Made by a program: the position numbers and the translations under genes. Below are positions 38,676 to 51,086 of a stretch of DNA of 64,000 bases, piece by piece. How positions within the stretch are numbered: position 1 is the first letter of the stretch; every line of letters begins with the position of its first letter. The notes under the pieces were generated by a model. It was not told where the DNA came from. It saw only the letters and a program-made list of their open reading frames with translations, and made no database searches. Source of the DNA: Pseudomonas muyukensis (GTDB lineage: Bacteria; Pseudomonadota; Gammaproteobacteria; Pseudomonadales; Pseudomonadaceae); the NCBI RefSeq assembly GCF_019139535.1, contig NZ_CP077073.1, positions 2,012,501 through 2,076,500 of the forward strand, written 5' to 3'.

Positions 38676-39347
38676 ATGCGCGACTACCAGTGGCTGCATG
38701 CGTACTGCCTGAACCGCTTCGGCTCGGCCCAGGCACTGGAGGCCTTCCTGCCGCAGCCGCGCACCCCGGCGCAGTTGCGCGGCATCGCCGATGACCGCTA
38801 CCTGTCGACCCTGGCCCTGCGCGTGTTCCGCGCCGGGCTCAAGCACAGCCTGGTGGATGCCAAGTGGCCGGCGTTCGAGCAGGTGTTCTTTGGCTTCGAC
38901 CCGCAGAAGGTGGTGCTGATGGGCGCCGAGCACCTGGAGCGGTTGATGCAGGACGAGCGCATCATTCGCCATCTGGGCAAGCTCAAGAGTGTGCCGCGCA
39001 ATGCGCAGATGATCCTCGACGTGGCCAAGGAGAGTGGCAGCTTCGGCGCGTTCATCGCCGACTGGCCCGAGACCGACATCGTCGGGCTGTGGAAGTACCT
39101 GGCCAAGCACGGCAACCAGCTCGGCGGGCTGTCGGCGCCGCGCTTCCTGCGCATGGTCGGCAAGGATACCTTCATCCCCACCGACGACATGGCAGCGGCG
39201 TTGATCGCGCAGAAGGTGATCGACAAGGCGCCGACCAGCCAGCGCGACCTGGCGCTGGTGCAGCAGGCGTTCAATCAGTGGCAAGCAGAGAGTGGGCGGC
39301 CGCTGTGCCAGTTGTCGGTGATGCTGGCGCATACCGTCAACCATTGA
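38676..39347 (+). CDS. Divergent DNA-3-methyladenine glycosylase I (Tag)-like protein
   Basis: 223-aa protein. Its core (FDPQKVVLMGAEHLERLMQD then RIIRHLGKLKSVPRNAQMIL) matches the helix-hairpin-helix fold of Tag, which excises 3-methyladenine. However, the segment RVFRAGLKHS stands where Tag has the catalytic-region EGQQAGLSW. The N-terminal Cys/His and C-terminal His/Cys zinc-snap ligands are absent, and the N-terminus carries about 40 extra residues. It may be a repurposed or inactive glycosylase, though the family label is common for this gene. It starts 4 nt after ttcA. Confidence 0.75.
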   Translation: MRDYQWLHAYCLNRFGSAQALEAFLPQPRTPAQLRGIADDRYLSTLALRVFRAGLKHSLVDAKWPAFEQVFFGFDPQKVVLMGAEHLERLMQDERIIRHLGKLKSVPRNAQMILDVAKESGSFGAFIADWPETDIVGLWKYLAKHGNQLGGLSAPRFLRMVGKDTFIPTDDMAAALIAQKVIDKAPTSQRDLALVQQAFNQWQAESGRPLCQLSVMLAHTVNH

Positions 39348-39352
39348 GATTG

Positions 39353-39459
39353 CCGGGGCCGCTCTGCGGCCCTTTCGCGACACAAGGCCGCTCCTACAGG
39401 AGTATGCGTTCCCCTGTAGGAGCGGCCTTGTGTCGCGATGGGCTGCAAAGCAGCCCCGG
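39353..39459. repeat. REP inverted pair
   Basis: Two facing REP units with feet GGGGCCGCTCTGCGGCCC and GGGCTGCAAAGCAGCCCC fill the gap between the convergent Tag-like and DUF2069 genes. Confidence 0.92.
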
Positions 39460-39461
39460 AA

Positions 39462-40823
<1,362 letters not shown>

Positions 40824-40909
40824 GACGGGTCGCATCCAGCTGGGTGTGGCGGCTATTCTAACCGCAGCGACCGACTTCAATGCTTGAAAACTTCGAGAAG
40901 GATTGACCC

Positions 40910-41377
40910 ATGGCAAGGCGTTTGGCAACTGCACTGGCCATCACCGCGAGCCTGCTGCTCGGCGGCTGCGGTGCCGACTACGGCGTGGACCAGCACGGCA
41001 ACACGGTAAAGGCCGAACAGATCGACGGGCACTGGCTGGTGCTCAACTACTGGGCCGAATGGTGCGGCCCGTGTCGTACCGAAATCCCCGAGCTCAATGC
41101 TGCGGCCAAGCAGTGGGATGCCCAGGGCATTCGCGTGGTGGGGGTGAACTTCGATGGCCTGCAGGGGCCGGACCTGAAAGCCGCCGCCGATACGCTGGGC
41201 ATTGGTTTCACCGTTCTGGCCCAGGACCCGGCCGAGCGCTACGAGCTGCCGCGCAGCGAGGCGCTGCCGGTGACCTACATCATCGACGACAAGGGCAAGG
41301 TACGCGAGCAGTTGATGGGGGAGCAGACGCTAGAAGGGCTGCAGGCGAAGATCAAGGCGTTGAAAGGCGGCGCCTGA
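40910..41377 (+). CDS. TlpA/ResA-like thioredoxin-fold lipoprotein
   Basis: 155-aa lipoprotein; the signal peptide ends in the lipobox LLLGGC (Cys about 20), placing it in the periplasm, membrane-anchored. A thioredoxin-like domain follows with the redox centre WAEWCGPCRTE (CGPC, about 52-55) and the cis-Pro in ALPVTYIID. Such proteins reduce disulfides in extracytoplasmic partners, for example in cytochrome c maturation. It is divergent from the arsC-like gene with an 86-bp gap. Specific partner unknown. Confidence 0.9.
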   Translation: MARRLATALAITASLLLGGCGADYGVDQHGNTVKAEQIDGHWLVLNYWAEWCGPCRTEIPELNAAAKQWDAQGIRVVGVNFDGLQGPDLKAAADTLGIGFTVLAQDPAERYELPRSEALPVTYIIDDKGKVREQLMGEQTLEGLQAKIKALKGGA

Positions 41378-41385
41378 TCGATCTT

Positions 41386-41465
41386 GGGGCTGCTTTGCAG
41401 CCCTGTCGCGACACAAGGCCGCTCCTACAGGGTTTCGCATTCACCTGTAGGCGCGGCCCCGGCGG
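41386..41465. repeat. REP pair, second unit truncated
   Basis: A full reverse REP (GGGGCTGCTTTGCAGCCC foot) faces a shortened forward unit (CCTGTAGGCGCGGCCCCGGCGG). It lies between the convergent TlpA-like and META genes. Confidence 0.85.
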
Positions 41466-41468
41466 TTG

Positions 41469-41873
41469 TCAGCCTTCCTCGGGCCAGAACCGCAGTGGCT
41501 TGCCTTCGGCAGGCCAGAAGCGAATCTGCTCGATCGGCGACACATCCCAGCGCTGCACCGTCTCCAGCGCCTGCAGGAAGCGTTTTTCCTGGTCCATCAG
41601 CGCCGGGGCGCACAGCTTGCGGGTCTTGCCGACCTTGCCGAAGCTGATGCGTTCGCCGTCCAGCGTGTAGGGCGCGAACCAGTGGTTGCAGCCGGCATTG
41701 CCATAGGCCCGGCCATCGCTGGCCAGGGTCAGGGTCAGGTGGCTGTAGTCGATCAACGGGCGTTCGCCGATCCACTCCAGCAGGTAGCTCTGCTCCTGCT
41801 GCAGTTTCGACGGCTGCGCGGCGCAGCCCAGCAGGCCGCTGGCGATCAGCGCGGCGGTCAGTAGCGGTTTCAC
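41469..41873 (-). CDS. META-domain lipoprotein
   Basis: 134-aa lipoprotein (signal ending GLLGC, Cys about 17) with a META/HslJ-like domain: LTLASDGRAYGNAGCNHWFA (about residues 47-66) and the KTRKLCAPALMDQEKRFLQAL segment typical of the fold. META proteins are linked to envelope stress and heat-inducible outer-membrane factors but are poorly defined. The start is GTG directly abutting the stop of the upstream gene (TGA then GTG), so translation is probably coupled. Confidence 0.85.
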   Translation of the reverse strand: MKPLLTAALIASGLLGCAAQPSKLQQEQSYLLEWIGERPLIDYSHLTLTLASDGRAYGNAGCNHWFAPYTLDGERISFGKVGKTRKLCAPALMDQEKRFLQALETVQRWDVSPIEQIRFWPAEGKPLRFWPEEG

Positions 41874-42308
41874 TCAGGTGCGCTCCTGGCACTGTGGGCA
41901 CAGGTGCTTGTCGCCCAGGCTGGTCCAGCCCAGTTCCTGGATCCGGGCGGTGGCCGCCGGCGCGTGGCCTTTCTTGCCGAGCTTGGCCTCGGCGGCGAAC
42001 TCGAAGTCCAGCACGGCGTCGCAGCGATCGCACTTGACCTGCCACTGGTGGATTTCCAACTCATTGAACACCGGCCCTTGGGCCACGGCCACCCACTGCC
42101 CGGTGGGGTTGATCAGGTGGCGCACGCTGTCCACGGTCAGGCGCATGGAGAGGCTTTTGCTGCCTTTGAGCGAAACCAGCAGGGCGTCGCCCTTCTGGAT
42201 CGAGCCGCCGTTGCCGGTAACCTGGTAGCGGCCCGGTACCAGGGCGCGGCACTCGATCAGGGTGTGTTGCGGGTTGAAAAGGGTGTAGCGGAAATCGTGT
42301 TCGACCAT
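41874..42308 (-). CDS. Conserved protein with two CxxC zinc-ribbon pairs
   Basis: 144-aa protein I do not recognise by name. The N-terminal two-thirds look like a small beta-domain (FRYTLFNPQHTLIECRALVP). The C-terminal third has KCDRCDAVLDFEF and LCPQCQERT, two CxxC knuckles likely to bind one zinc. No signal peptide or membrane segment. ATG 42308 follows TGGAGGACC, a strong ribosome site. It is coupled to the META lipoprotein gene downstream and follows ldhA on the same strand. Confidence 0.75.
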   Translation of the reverse strand: MVEHDFRYTLFNPQHTLIECRALVPGRYQVTGNGGSIQKGDALLVSLKGSKSLSMRLTVDSVRHLINPTGQWVAVAQGPVFNELEIHQWQVKCDRCDAVLDFEFAAEAKLGKKGHAPAATARIQELGWTSLGDKHLCPQCQERT

Positions 42309-42339
42309 GGGTCCTCCAGAAATGCCGCGTATCCTAGCA

Positions 42340-43329
42340 TCATCCCGTGACCAGATTCTGCGGATTGCCTGCCGCCCAGCGGGCGATGTTGTCCAGGGTG
42401 GTGGCGGCGATGGCATCCAGCGCCTCGCGGGTGAGGAACGCCTGGTGCGCGGTGACGATCACGTTGGGGAAGGTCAGCAGCCGCGCCAGCACGTCGTCCT
42501 GCAGCGGCTGGTCGGAGCGGTCCTCGAAAAACAGCTGCGCCTCTTCTTCGTACACATCCAGCCCCAGGTAGCCGAGCTGGCCGCGCTTGAGCGCGTCGAT
42601 CAGCGCCGGGGTGTCGACCAGCGCGCCGCGGCCGGTGTTGATGAGCATGGCGCCGGGTTGCAGTTGGGCCAGGCTGTGGGCGTTGATCAGGTGGCGGGTG
42701 TGCTCGGTCAGCGGGCAGTGCAGGCTGATGATCCGCGCTTCGCGCAGCAACTCGGGCAGCGTCAGGTAGCGGGCACCGAGGGCCAGCAGTTCGGGGTTGG
42801 GGTAGGGGTCGTAGGCCAGCAGCTGGCAGCCGAAACCGGCCATGATGCGGGCGAAGGCGGCGCCGATCTGGCCGGTGCCGACCACGCCGACGGTCTTGCC
42901 ATGCAGGTCGAAGCCGGTCAGCCCGTGCAGGGTGAAGTCGCCTTCGCGGGTGCGGTTGTAGGCCCGGTGCAGGCGCCGGTTGAGGGCCAGGATCAGGGCC
43001 ACGGCGTGCTCGGCGACCGCGTGCGGCGAGTAGGCCGGCACCCGTGCCACGGCCAGTTTCAGGCGCTGCGCCGCGGCCAGGTCGACATGGTTGTAGCCGG
43101 CCGAGCGCAACGCCACCAGGCGCGTGCCGCCGGCGGCCAGGCGCTCGAGCACCGGGGCGTCGAGTTCGTCGTTGATGAACGCGCAGACCACCTCGAAGCC
43201 CTGGGCCAAGGCGGCGGTGTCGAGGGTCAGGCGGGCTGCCTGGTAGTGCAGCTCCAGGGCGCTGCCCTGGGCGGCGCGGGTGAAGCTTTCCTGGTCGTAG
43301 TGCTGGCTGCTGAACAACAGGGCGCGCAT
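42340..43329 (-). CDS. ldhA: NAD-dependent D-lactate dehydrogenase-type 2-hydroxyacid dehydrogenase
   Basis: 329-aa cytosolic dehydrogenase interconverting pyruvate and D-lactate with NADH. The Rossmann motif is VGVVGTGQIGAAFARIMAGF (about 145-165). Substrate-site residues are Arg in ISLHCPLTEHTRHL and in TGRGALVDTPAL, and the catalytic His in TAHQAFLTREAL (about 295). It precedes the zinc-ribbon gene. Placement beside gacS matches the ldhA-gacS order of P. aeruginosa, supporting the name; other D-2-hydroxyacid substrates remain possible. Confidence 0.92.
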   Translation of the reverse strand: MRALLFSSQHYDQESFTRAAQGSALELHYQAARLTLDTAALAQGFEVVCAFINDELDAPVLERLAAGGTRLVALRSAGYNHVDLAAAQRLKLAVARVPAYSPHAVAEHAVALILALNRRLHRAYNRTREGDFTLHGLTGFDLHGKTVGVVGTGQIGAAFARIMAGFGCQLLAYDPYPNPELLALGARYLTLPELLREARIISLHCPLTEHTRHLINAHSLAQLQPGAMLINTGRGALVDTPALIDALKRGQLGYLGLDVYEEEAQLFFEDRSDQPLQDDVLARLLTFPNVIVTAHQAFLTREALDAIAATTLDNIARWAAGNPQNLVTG

Positions 43330-43470
43330 GGTTGGGTTCCTTTCATGAGACCGTTGCCAGTCTAGGCCAGTGGACCGGCTCGGTATTGATCTGCGCGGCT
43401 CTACAGTGCTGGCGTTGCAGTGCAGGGGCCAGCTTTGCGGGCGAAGGCTGCCTGATCGGCTATTCGCATC

Positions 43471-43512
43471 GCCTGCTTGGCCGGCAAGGCCGGCGCCTAC
43501 GGACCCAGGCGC
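43471..43512. repeat. REP-like hairpin between gacS and ldhA
   Basis: GCCTGCTTGGCCGGCAAGGC... with GGCGCCTACGGACCCAGGCGCC forms overlapping short stems just after the gacS stop region. It is a single, degraded REP of the GCCGGC type and could terminate gacS. Confidence 0.6.
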
Positions 43513-43518
43513 CGGCGA

Positions 43519-46275
<2,757 letters not shown>

Positions 46276-46508
46276 ACCTCTCTCCTGTCATGTGCTTAAG
46301 GGCGCGGTTTGCGCTTCAGGCCGAACGTTACTCCGGGTAGGGGGGCAATGCACCCATTTGTGTTTGATTTTGTTTCAAGAAACCCCGGTGCCGGCCTGTT
46401 TCTCACGCGTGCGGCGGATGCGTCCTACATGGCGCTGGTCGTACTGAGGTTGCCTGCCGTTGGTGCTTGTCGAATAATCACGTAATTGAGAATTGATGGC
46501 AGTTGCCA
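46276..46508. other. Divergent gacS / response-regulator promoter region
   Basis: 233 bp, more AT-rich than its flanks, with TTTGATTTTGTTTCAAGAAACC near 46364 and AATAATCACGTAATTGAG near 46473. Presumably holds promoters for both genes; I could not assign boxes with confidence. Confidence 0.4.
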
Positions 46509-47225
46509 ATGCATCCTGTATCTATCCACGCCACCCATATCCTCGCCATCGAGGACGACCCCGTGCTGGGCGCCTACCTGCACGAGGAACTACAGCGTGG
46601 CGGCTTCCACGTGACCTGGTGCCGCAATGGCCTCGAGGGCCTGGAGGTCGCCGCCCGGCAAGCTTTCGACCTGGTCCTGATGGATATCCTGCTGCCGGGG
46701 CTCAATGGCCTCGACGCCCTGGCCAGCCTGCGCCGGCACAGTGCCACGCCGGTGATCCTGATGTCGGCGCTGGGCGCCGAGGCCGACCGCATCAGTGGGT
46801 TCGAGCGCGGCGCCGACGATTACCTGCCCAAGCCGTTCAGCTTCGCCGAACTGCGCGTGCGCATCGAGGCGATCCTGCGCCGGGTGGCGTTCGAGCGGCG
46901 GGCCCAGGCGCCGCGCGAGGCCGATGCCGGGCAGTTGCAGTTCGATGAACAGGCGTGTGATGTCAGCCTGGCCGGCACCCGTGCCGGCCTCACCCCCAGC
47001 GAGTACCGTCTGCTCGATACCTTGCACCGCAGTAGCGACGAGGTGCTGAGCAAACCCTTCCTTTACCAGCAGGTCTTGCAGCGTGGCTACTCGCGGCATG
47101 ACCGCAGCCTGGACATGCACGTCAGCCAGATCCGCCGCAAGCTCAAGGCCATCGGCTACCACGAGCGCCAGGTGCGCACGGTGTGGGGCAGGGGCTATGT
47201 GTTCGGCGCGGGCGAGGCGGACTGA
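46509..47225 (+). CDS. OmpR-family response regulator (PirR-like by position)
   Basis: 238-aa regulator: receiver (about residues 10-122) with IEDD, phospho-Asp in LVLMDILLPGLNG (about 58) and Lys in DDYLPKPFS; winged helix (about 140-235) ending MHVSQIRRKLKAIG and VWGRGYVFG. The ATG at 46509 is preferred to an in-frame TTG two codons earlier. In P. aeruginosa the pair between gacS and cysM is PirR-PirS, regulators of the ferric-enterobactin receptor gene pirA; here pirA is absent. The name is by synteny only. Confidence 0.88.
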   Translation: MHPVSIHATHILAIEDDPVLGAYLHEELQRGGFHVTWCRNGLEGLEVAARQAFDLVLMDILLPGLNGLDALASLRRHSATPVILMSALGAEADRISGFERGADDYLPKPFSFAELRVRIEAILRRVAFERRAQAPREADAGQLQFDEQACDVSLAGTRAGLTPSEYRLLDTLHRSSDEVLSKPFLYQQVLQRGYSRHDRSLDMHVSQIRRKLKAIGYHERQVRTVWGRGYVFGAGEAD

Positions 47226-47228
47226 GGC

Positions 47229-48617
47229 ATGCTCGATCGTCATTCGCTGTTCTGGAAACTGGCTGTGCTGCTGGTGGGGTTCTGCCTGCTGATGATTGGC
47301 CTGAGCTACAGCTGGGGCCGGCACATGGAAACCCAGGATGCCTTCCTCTCCGAGCCGGCTCGCCAGGTGCTGCGCGGCTACGCCGCAGAGGCCGAACAGG
47401 CCTGGCGCGGCGGCGGGCAGGCCGGCGTCGATGCCTGGTTGAGCGGCATGCATGAGCGCGAGCAGGGCTGGCTGGGGGTGCTCGATGGCGACTTGCAGCC
47501 CCTGGGCAGCGCCAACCTGAGCAGCAGCCAGACCCAGCGCCTGACCCGCCTGCGCGGCGTCGACTGGCCCATGAGCCGGCGCAGCATCGGCCAACCCTGG
47601 TTGCGCCTGCCGTTCCCCCAGGCGCCGGAGCAGGGCATGCTGGTGATCGAGTTGCCCGAGCGCTTCAACCCCGGCCAGTACCGCTTGTTCTGGCGCGTGG
47701 TCACCAATGGCGTGATTCCCGGGCTGTTCACCTTGCTGCTGTGCGTGGGCCTGTACCGCATGCTGATCGTGCCACTGAACCAGCTGCGCGAGCAGGCCAA
47801 TGCCTGGCGCGCCGACCAGTTGGCCGCGCGCCTGGACGCGCGCACCACCCAGCGGCGTGATGAGCTGGGCGAGCTGGCCCGCGCCTTCGACCAGATGGCC
47901 GAACGCCTGCAGGGCACCGTGACCCTGCAGCAGCAGTTGCTGCGCGACCTGTCCCATGAAATGCGCACCCCGCTCAGCCGCCTGCGGGTGGCCTGCGATG
48001 GCGAGACCGACCTGCATCGCTTGCGCGAACGCCTGCACCGTGAGGTGGATGCCATGCAGCAATTGGTCGAGGACACCCTGCAACTGGCCTGGCAGGACGC
48101 CGAGCGGGCGCCGATGAACCTCGAGCCGATCCAGCTGCAGGCGCTGTGGGACATGCTCAGCGAGAACGCCTGCTATGAAAGTGGCTGGGCCCCGGAGCGG
48201 TTGCGTTGCGAGCTGCCGGCCGATTGCTGGGTGCAAGGCAATCTCAACCACTTGGCCCAGGCCCTGGAGAACGTGCTGCGCAATGCCATTCGCCATTCGC
48301 CGGCCCAGGGCGTGGTCAGGCTCAGCGGGCGACGCCACGGCCATTACTGGCATATCGAGCTGGAAGACGACGGCGGTGGTGTGGCCGAGGCCGACCTGGA
48401 GCGGATCTTCGCGCCGTTTTCGCGGCTCGATGGCTCGCGGCCGGGGGATGGCGGCTTCGGCCTGGGGCTGAGCATTGCCCGCAGTGCCATCGAGCGTCAG
48501 GGCGGACGGGTGTGGGCGGTCAATGGGGCGCAGGGCCTGCGGGTGTGCCTGCGCCTGGTGGCGGCGCCAGGGGGCGTGTCGCCTGGTTCGCCAGCAAGGC
48601 TGGCGCCTACGGGTTGA
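47229..48617 (+). CDS. Sensor histidine kinase (PirS-like), REP-derived C-terminus
   Basis: 462-aa kinase. TM1 is at about 8-28 (KLAVLLVGFCLLMIGLSYSW) and TM2 at about 158-180, with a ~130-aa periplasmic domain. HAMP is followed by HisKA with His in RDLSHEMRTPLSRLRVA (about 240). N box is ENVLRNAIRHSP, G1 DDGGGV and G2 GFGLGLSI. It starts 3 nt after the response regulator stop. The last ~15 residues (GSPARLAPTG end) are translated from a REP-like repeat that also supplies the TGA stop, so the native C-terminus was probably altered. Confidence 0.88.
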   Translation: MLDRHSLFWKLAVLLVGFCLLMIGLSYSWGRHMETQDAFLSEPARQVLRGYAAEAEQAWRGGGQAGVDAWLSGMHEREQGWLGVLDGDLQPLGSANLSSSQTQRLTRLRGVDWPMSRRSIGQPWLRLPFPQAPEQGMLVIELPERFNPGQYRLFWRVVTNGVIPGLFTLLLCVGLYRMLIVPLNQLREQANAWRADQLAARLDARTTQRRDELGELARAFDQMAERLQGTVTLQQQLLRDLSHEMRTPLSRLRVACDGETDLHRLRERLHREVDAMQQLVEDTLQLAWQDAERAPMNLEPIQLQALWDMLSENACYESGWAPERLRCELPADCWVQGNLNHLAQALENVLRNAIRHSPAQGVVRLSGRRHGHYWHIELEDDGGGVAEADLERIFAPFSRLDGSRPGDGGFGLGLSIARSAIERQGGRVWAVNGAQGLRVCLRLVAAPGGVSPGSPARLAPTG

Positions 48618-48729
48618 TCATCCATAATCTTATAGCCAGCGGTTATAGTGTCCGACGATTGCGTGATATGGCCGCGCAGGGTTTGCCGGTATGATAGTCG
48701 CCCCTGCCGTCCGGATTGCGAAAACGCCC

Positions 48730-49629
48730 ATGACCCTGCAGTACCCAACGATTGCCGATTGCGTCGGCCACACGCCTCTGGTTCGCCTGCAGCGCATTGC
48801 CGGGGCCACCAGCAACACCTTGCTGCTCAAGCTCGAAGGCAACAACCCGGCAGGTTCGGTCAAGGACCGTCCGGCGTTGTCGATGATCACCCGCGCCGAA
48901 CTGCGTGGGCAGATCAAGCCAGGCGACACGCTGATCGAAGCCACCTCGGGCAACACCGGCATCGCCCTGGCCATGGCGGCGGCGATCAAGGGCTACAAGA
49001 TGATCCTGATCATGCCCGACAACTCCACCGCCGAACGCAAGGCGGCGATGACCGCCTATGGCGCCGAGCTGATCCTGGTGACCAAGGAAGAGGGCATGGA
49101 AGGCGCGCGCGACCTCGCCGAGAAACTGCAGGCCGAAGGCCGCGGCCTGGTGCTCGACCAGTTCGCCAATGGCGACAACCCGATCGCCCACTACAACAGC
49201 ACCGGCCCGGAAATCTGGCAGCAGACCCAGGGCAGCATCACCCATTTCGTCAGCTCCATGGGCACCACCGGTACCATCATGGGCTGCTCGCAGTACCTCA
49301 AGGAGCAGAATCCTGCGGTGCAGATCATTGGCTTGCAGCCAATGGAAGGCTCGGCCATTCCTGGCATCCGCCGCTGGCCCCACGAGTACCTGCCGAAGAT
49401 CTTCGACGCCAGCCGTGTCGACCGGGTGGTCGACATGTCCCAGCAGGAGGCCGAGGACACCACGCGCCGCCTTGCCCGCGAAGAGGGCATTTTCTGCGGT
49501 GTGTCCTCCGGCGGTGCAGTGGCGGCGATGCTGCGCCTGTCCCAGGAAGTCGAGAACGCGGTGATGGTCGCCATCATCTGCGATCGTGGCGACCGTTACC
49601 TGTCCACTGGCCTGTTCGACGCGACCTGA
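48730..49629 (+). CDS. cysM: Cysteine synthase B (O-acetylserine sulfhydrylase)
   Basis: 299-aa PLP enzyme making cysteine from O-acetylserine and sulfide, or S-sulfocysteine from thiosulfate (CysM type). The PLP Lys is K45 in [11 protein letters not shown], the substrate loop is [12 protein letters not shown] (about 72) and the phosphate cradle is [11 protein letters not shown] (about 177). Cytosolic. ATG 48730 matches the CysM N-terminus [13 protein letters not shown]. Its TGA overlaps the rlmD ATG by one base, so the two are coupled. Confidence 0.96.
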   Translation: MTLQYPTIADCVGHTPLVRLQRIAGATSNTLLLKLEGNNPAGSVKDRPALSMITRAELRGQIKPGDTLIEATSGNTGIALAMAAAIKGYKMILIMPDNSTAERKAAMTAYGAELILVTKEEGMEGARDLAEKLQAEGRGLVLDQFANGDNPIAHYNSTGPEIWQQTQGSITHFVSSMGTTGTIMGCSQYLKEQNPAVQIIGLQPMEGSAIPGIRRWPHEYLPKIFDASRVDRVVDMSQQEAEDTTRRLAREEGIFCGVSSGGAVAAMLRLSQEVENAVMVAIICDRGDRYLSTGLFDAT

Positions 49630-50987
49630 TGTCCAGAAAGAAAAGCAACGGCGGCCTGCGCTTCCAGCCGGCCGGCGGCAACCGTACCCCACAGGTTCCC
49701 GTGGGCAAGAAACAGCGCCTGCTGATCGAGCGCGTGTCCGGCGATGGCCGGGGCATCGCCTTCGTCGAAGGGCGCACCTGGTTCGTCAGCGGCGCGCTGG
49801 ACGGCGAGGACGTCGAGGCGCGCGTGCTGGCGGCGCGCGGCAAGGTGGTCGAGGCGCGCCTGGAACGTGTGTTCCAGGCCAGCGCGCAACGGCGCGAGGC
49901 GCCCTGCCGGCATTACGCCCGCTGTGGCGGCTGCAACCTGCAACATGTCCCCCATGCCGACCAGCTGGCCCTCAAGCAGCGCCTGCTGGCCGAGCAGTTG
50001 CAACGGGTTGCCGGCCTGCAGCCAGAAGCCTGGGCCGTGCCCCTGAGCGGGCCGGAGTTCGGCTACCGGCGCCGGGCGCGGGTGGCGGTGCGCTGGGATG
50101 CCAAGGCCCGCCATCTGGACGTGGGCTTTCGCGCCGAGGCCAGCCAGGACATCGTCGCCATCGACGACTGCCCGGTGCTGGTACAACCCTTGCAGTCCAT
50201 TTTCCGCCACTTGCCCACCGTGCTGCGCAGCTTGAGCAAGCCGCAGGCGCTGGGGCATGTGGAGCTGTTCAGCGGCACGGCGCAAGCGCTGCTGGTGCGT
50301 CACGTGGCAGCGTTGCCCGCTGAAGACCTGGCGCGCCTTGCGGCATTCTGTGCCGAAGCCGGCGCCCAGCTGTGGTTGCAGGGCGAAGGCCAGCCGGCCC
50401 CGGTGGACGCCGCGGCGCAGCTAGGCTTTGCCCTCGAGCCTTGGGGCCTGGAGCTGGCCTGGCGGCCTGGGGATTTCGTCCAGGTCAACGCTCAGGTGAA
50501 CAGCCTGATGATCCAGCAGGCCCTGGCCTGGCTGGCGCCGCAGGCCGACGAGCGGGTGCTGGACCTGTTTTGCGGCCTGGGCAACTTCGCCTTGCCCCTG
50601 GCGCGCCAGGCGCGCGAGGTGGTGGCGGTGGAAGGCGTGCAGGCCATGGTCGAGCGCGCCGAGGCCAATGCCCGCAACAACAATGTGCATAACGCACGGT
50701 TTTTTCAGGCCGATTTATCGCAGCCTTTGGCGGACGCCGGATGGGTCGCCGAAGGCTTTTCTGCGGTACTCTTGGACCCACCGCGCGACGGCGCTTTCGA
50801 GGTGGTGCAAGGCATCGCCCGGTTGGGTGCGCAGCGGCTGGTCTATGTATCGTGCAACCCGGCCACGCTGGCGCGAGACGCCCAGGTTCTGGCGGGGCAG
50901 GGGTACCGGTTAAAAAGGGCCGGGATTCTCGACATGTTTCCTCAGACGGCACATGTCGAGGCCATGGCGTTATTCGAAGCGGGCTAG
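49629..50987 (+). CDS. rlmD: 23S rRNA (uracil-1939-C5)-methyltransferase RlmD
   Basis: 452-aa SAM-dependent methyltransferase of 23S U1939. The N-terminal TRAM domain (about residues 25-85) is followed by the 4Fe-4S site [10 protein letters not shown] (about 92-101), with a fourth Cys in DDCPVL. The Rossmann SAM domain has [16 protein letters not shown] (about 313) and LLDPPRDGA, and the nucleophile Cys is in [12 protein letters not shown] (about 418). The start overlaps the cysM stop (TGATG). The gene precedes relA, as in other pseudomonads. Confidence 0.96.
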   Translation: MSRKKSNGGLRFQPAGGNRTPQVPVGKKQRLLIERVSGDGRGIAFVEGRTWFVSGALDGEDVEARVLAARGKVVEARLERVFQASAQRREAPCRHYARCGGCNLQHVPHADQLALKQRLLAEQLQRVAGLQPEAWAVPLSGPEFGYRRRARVAVRWDAKARHLDVGFRAEASQDIVAIDDCPVLVQPLQSIFRHLPTVLRSLSKPQALGHVELFSGTAQALLVRHVAALPAEDLARLAAFCAEAGAQLWLQGEGQPAPVDAAAQLGFALEPWGLELAWRPGDFVQVNAQVNSLMIQQALAWLAPQADERVLDLFCGLGNFALPLARQAREVVAVEGVQAMVERAEANARNNNVHNARFFQADLSQPLADAGWVAEGFSAVLLDPPRDGAFEVVQGIARLGAQRLVYVSCNPATLARDAQVLAGQGYRLKRAGILDMFPQTAHVEAMALFEAG

Positions 50988-51086
50988 CGCGGCTGGCCCC
51001 CTTGGTGTCGCGTTCAGGGAACGAAGGCGGCACAGGTGATAGTCAGCGTGTCCGCGTGGCGCGCTGTATGGAAAGGTAAAGCAAAG

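Noticed and set aside
46472..46494. Possible Fur box upstream of the PirR-like gene
   Set aside because: Only about 7 of 19 positions fit the consensus, no better than chance in AT-rich DNA.
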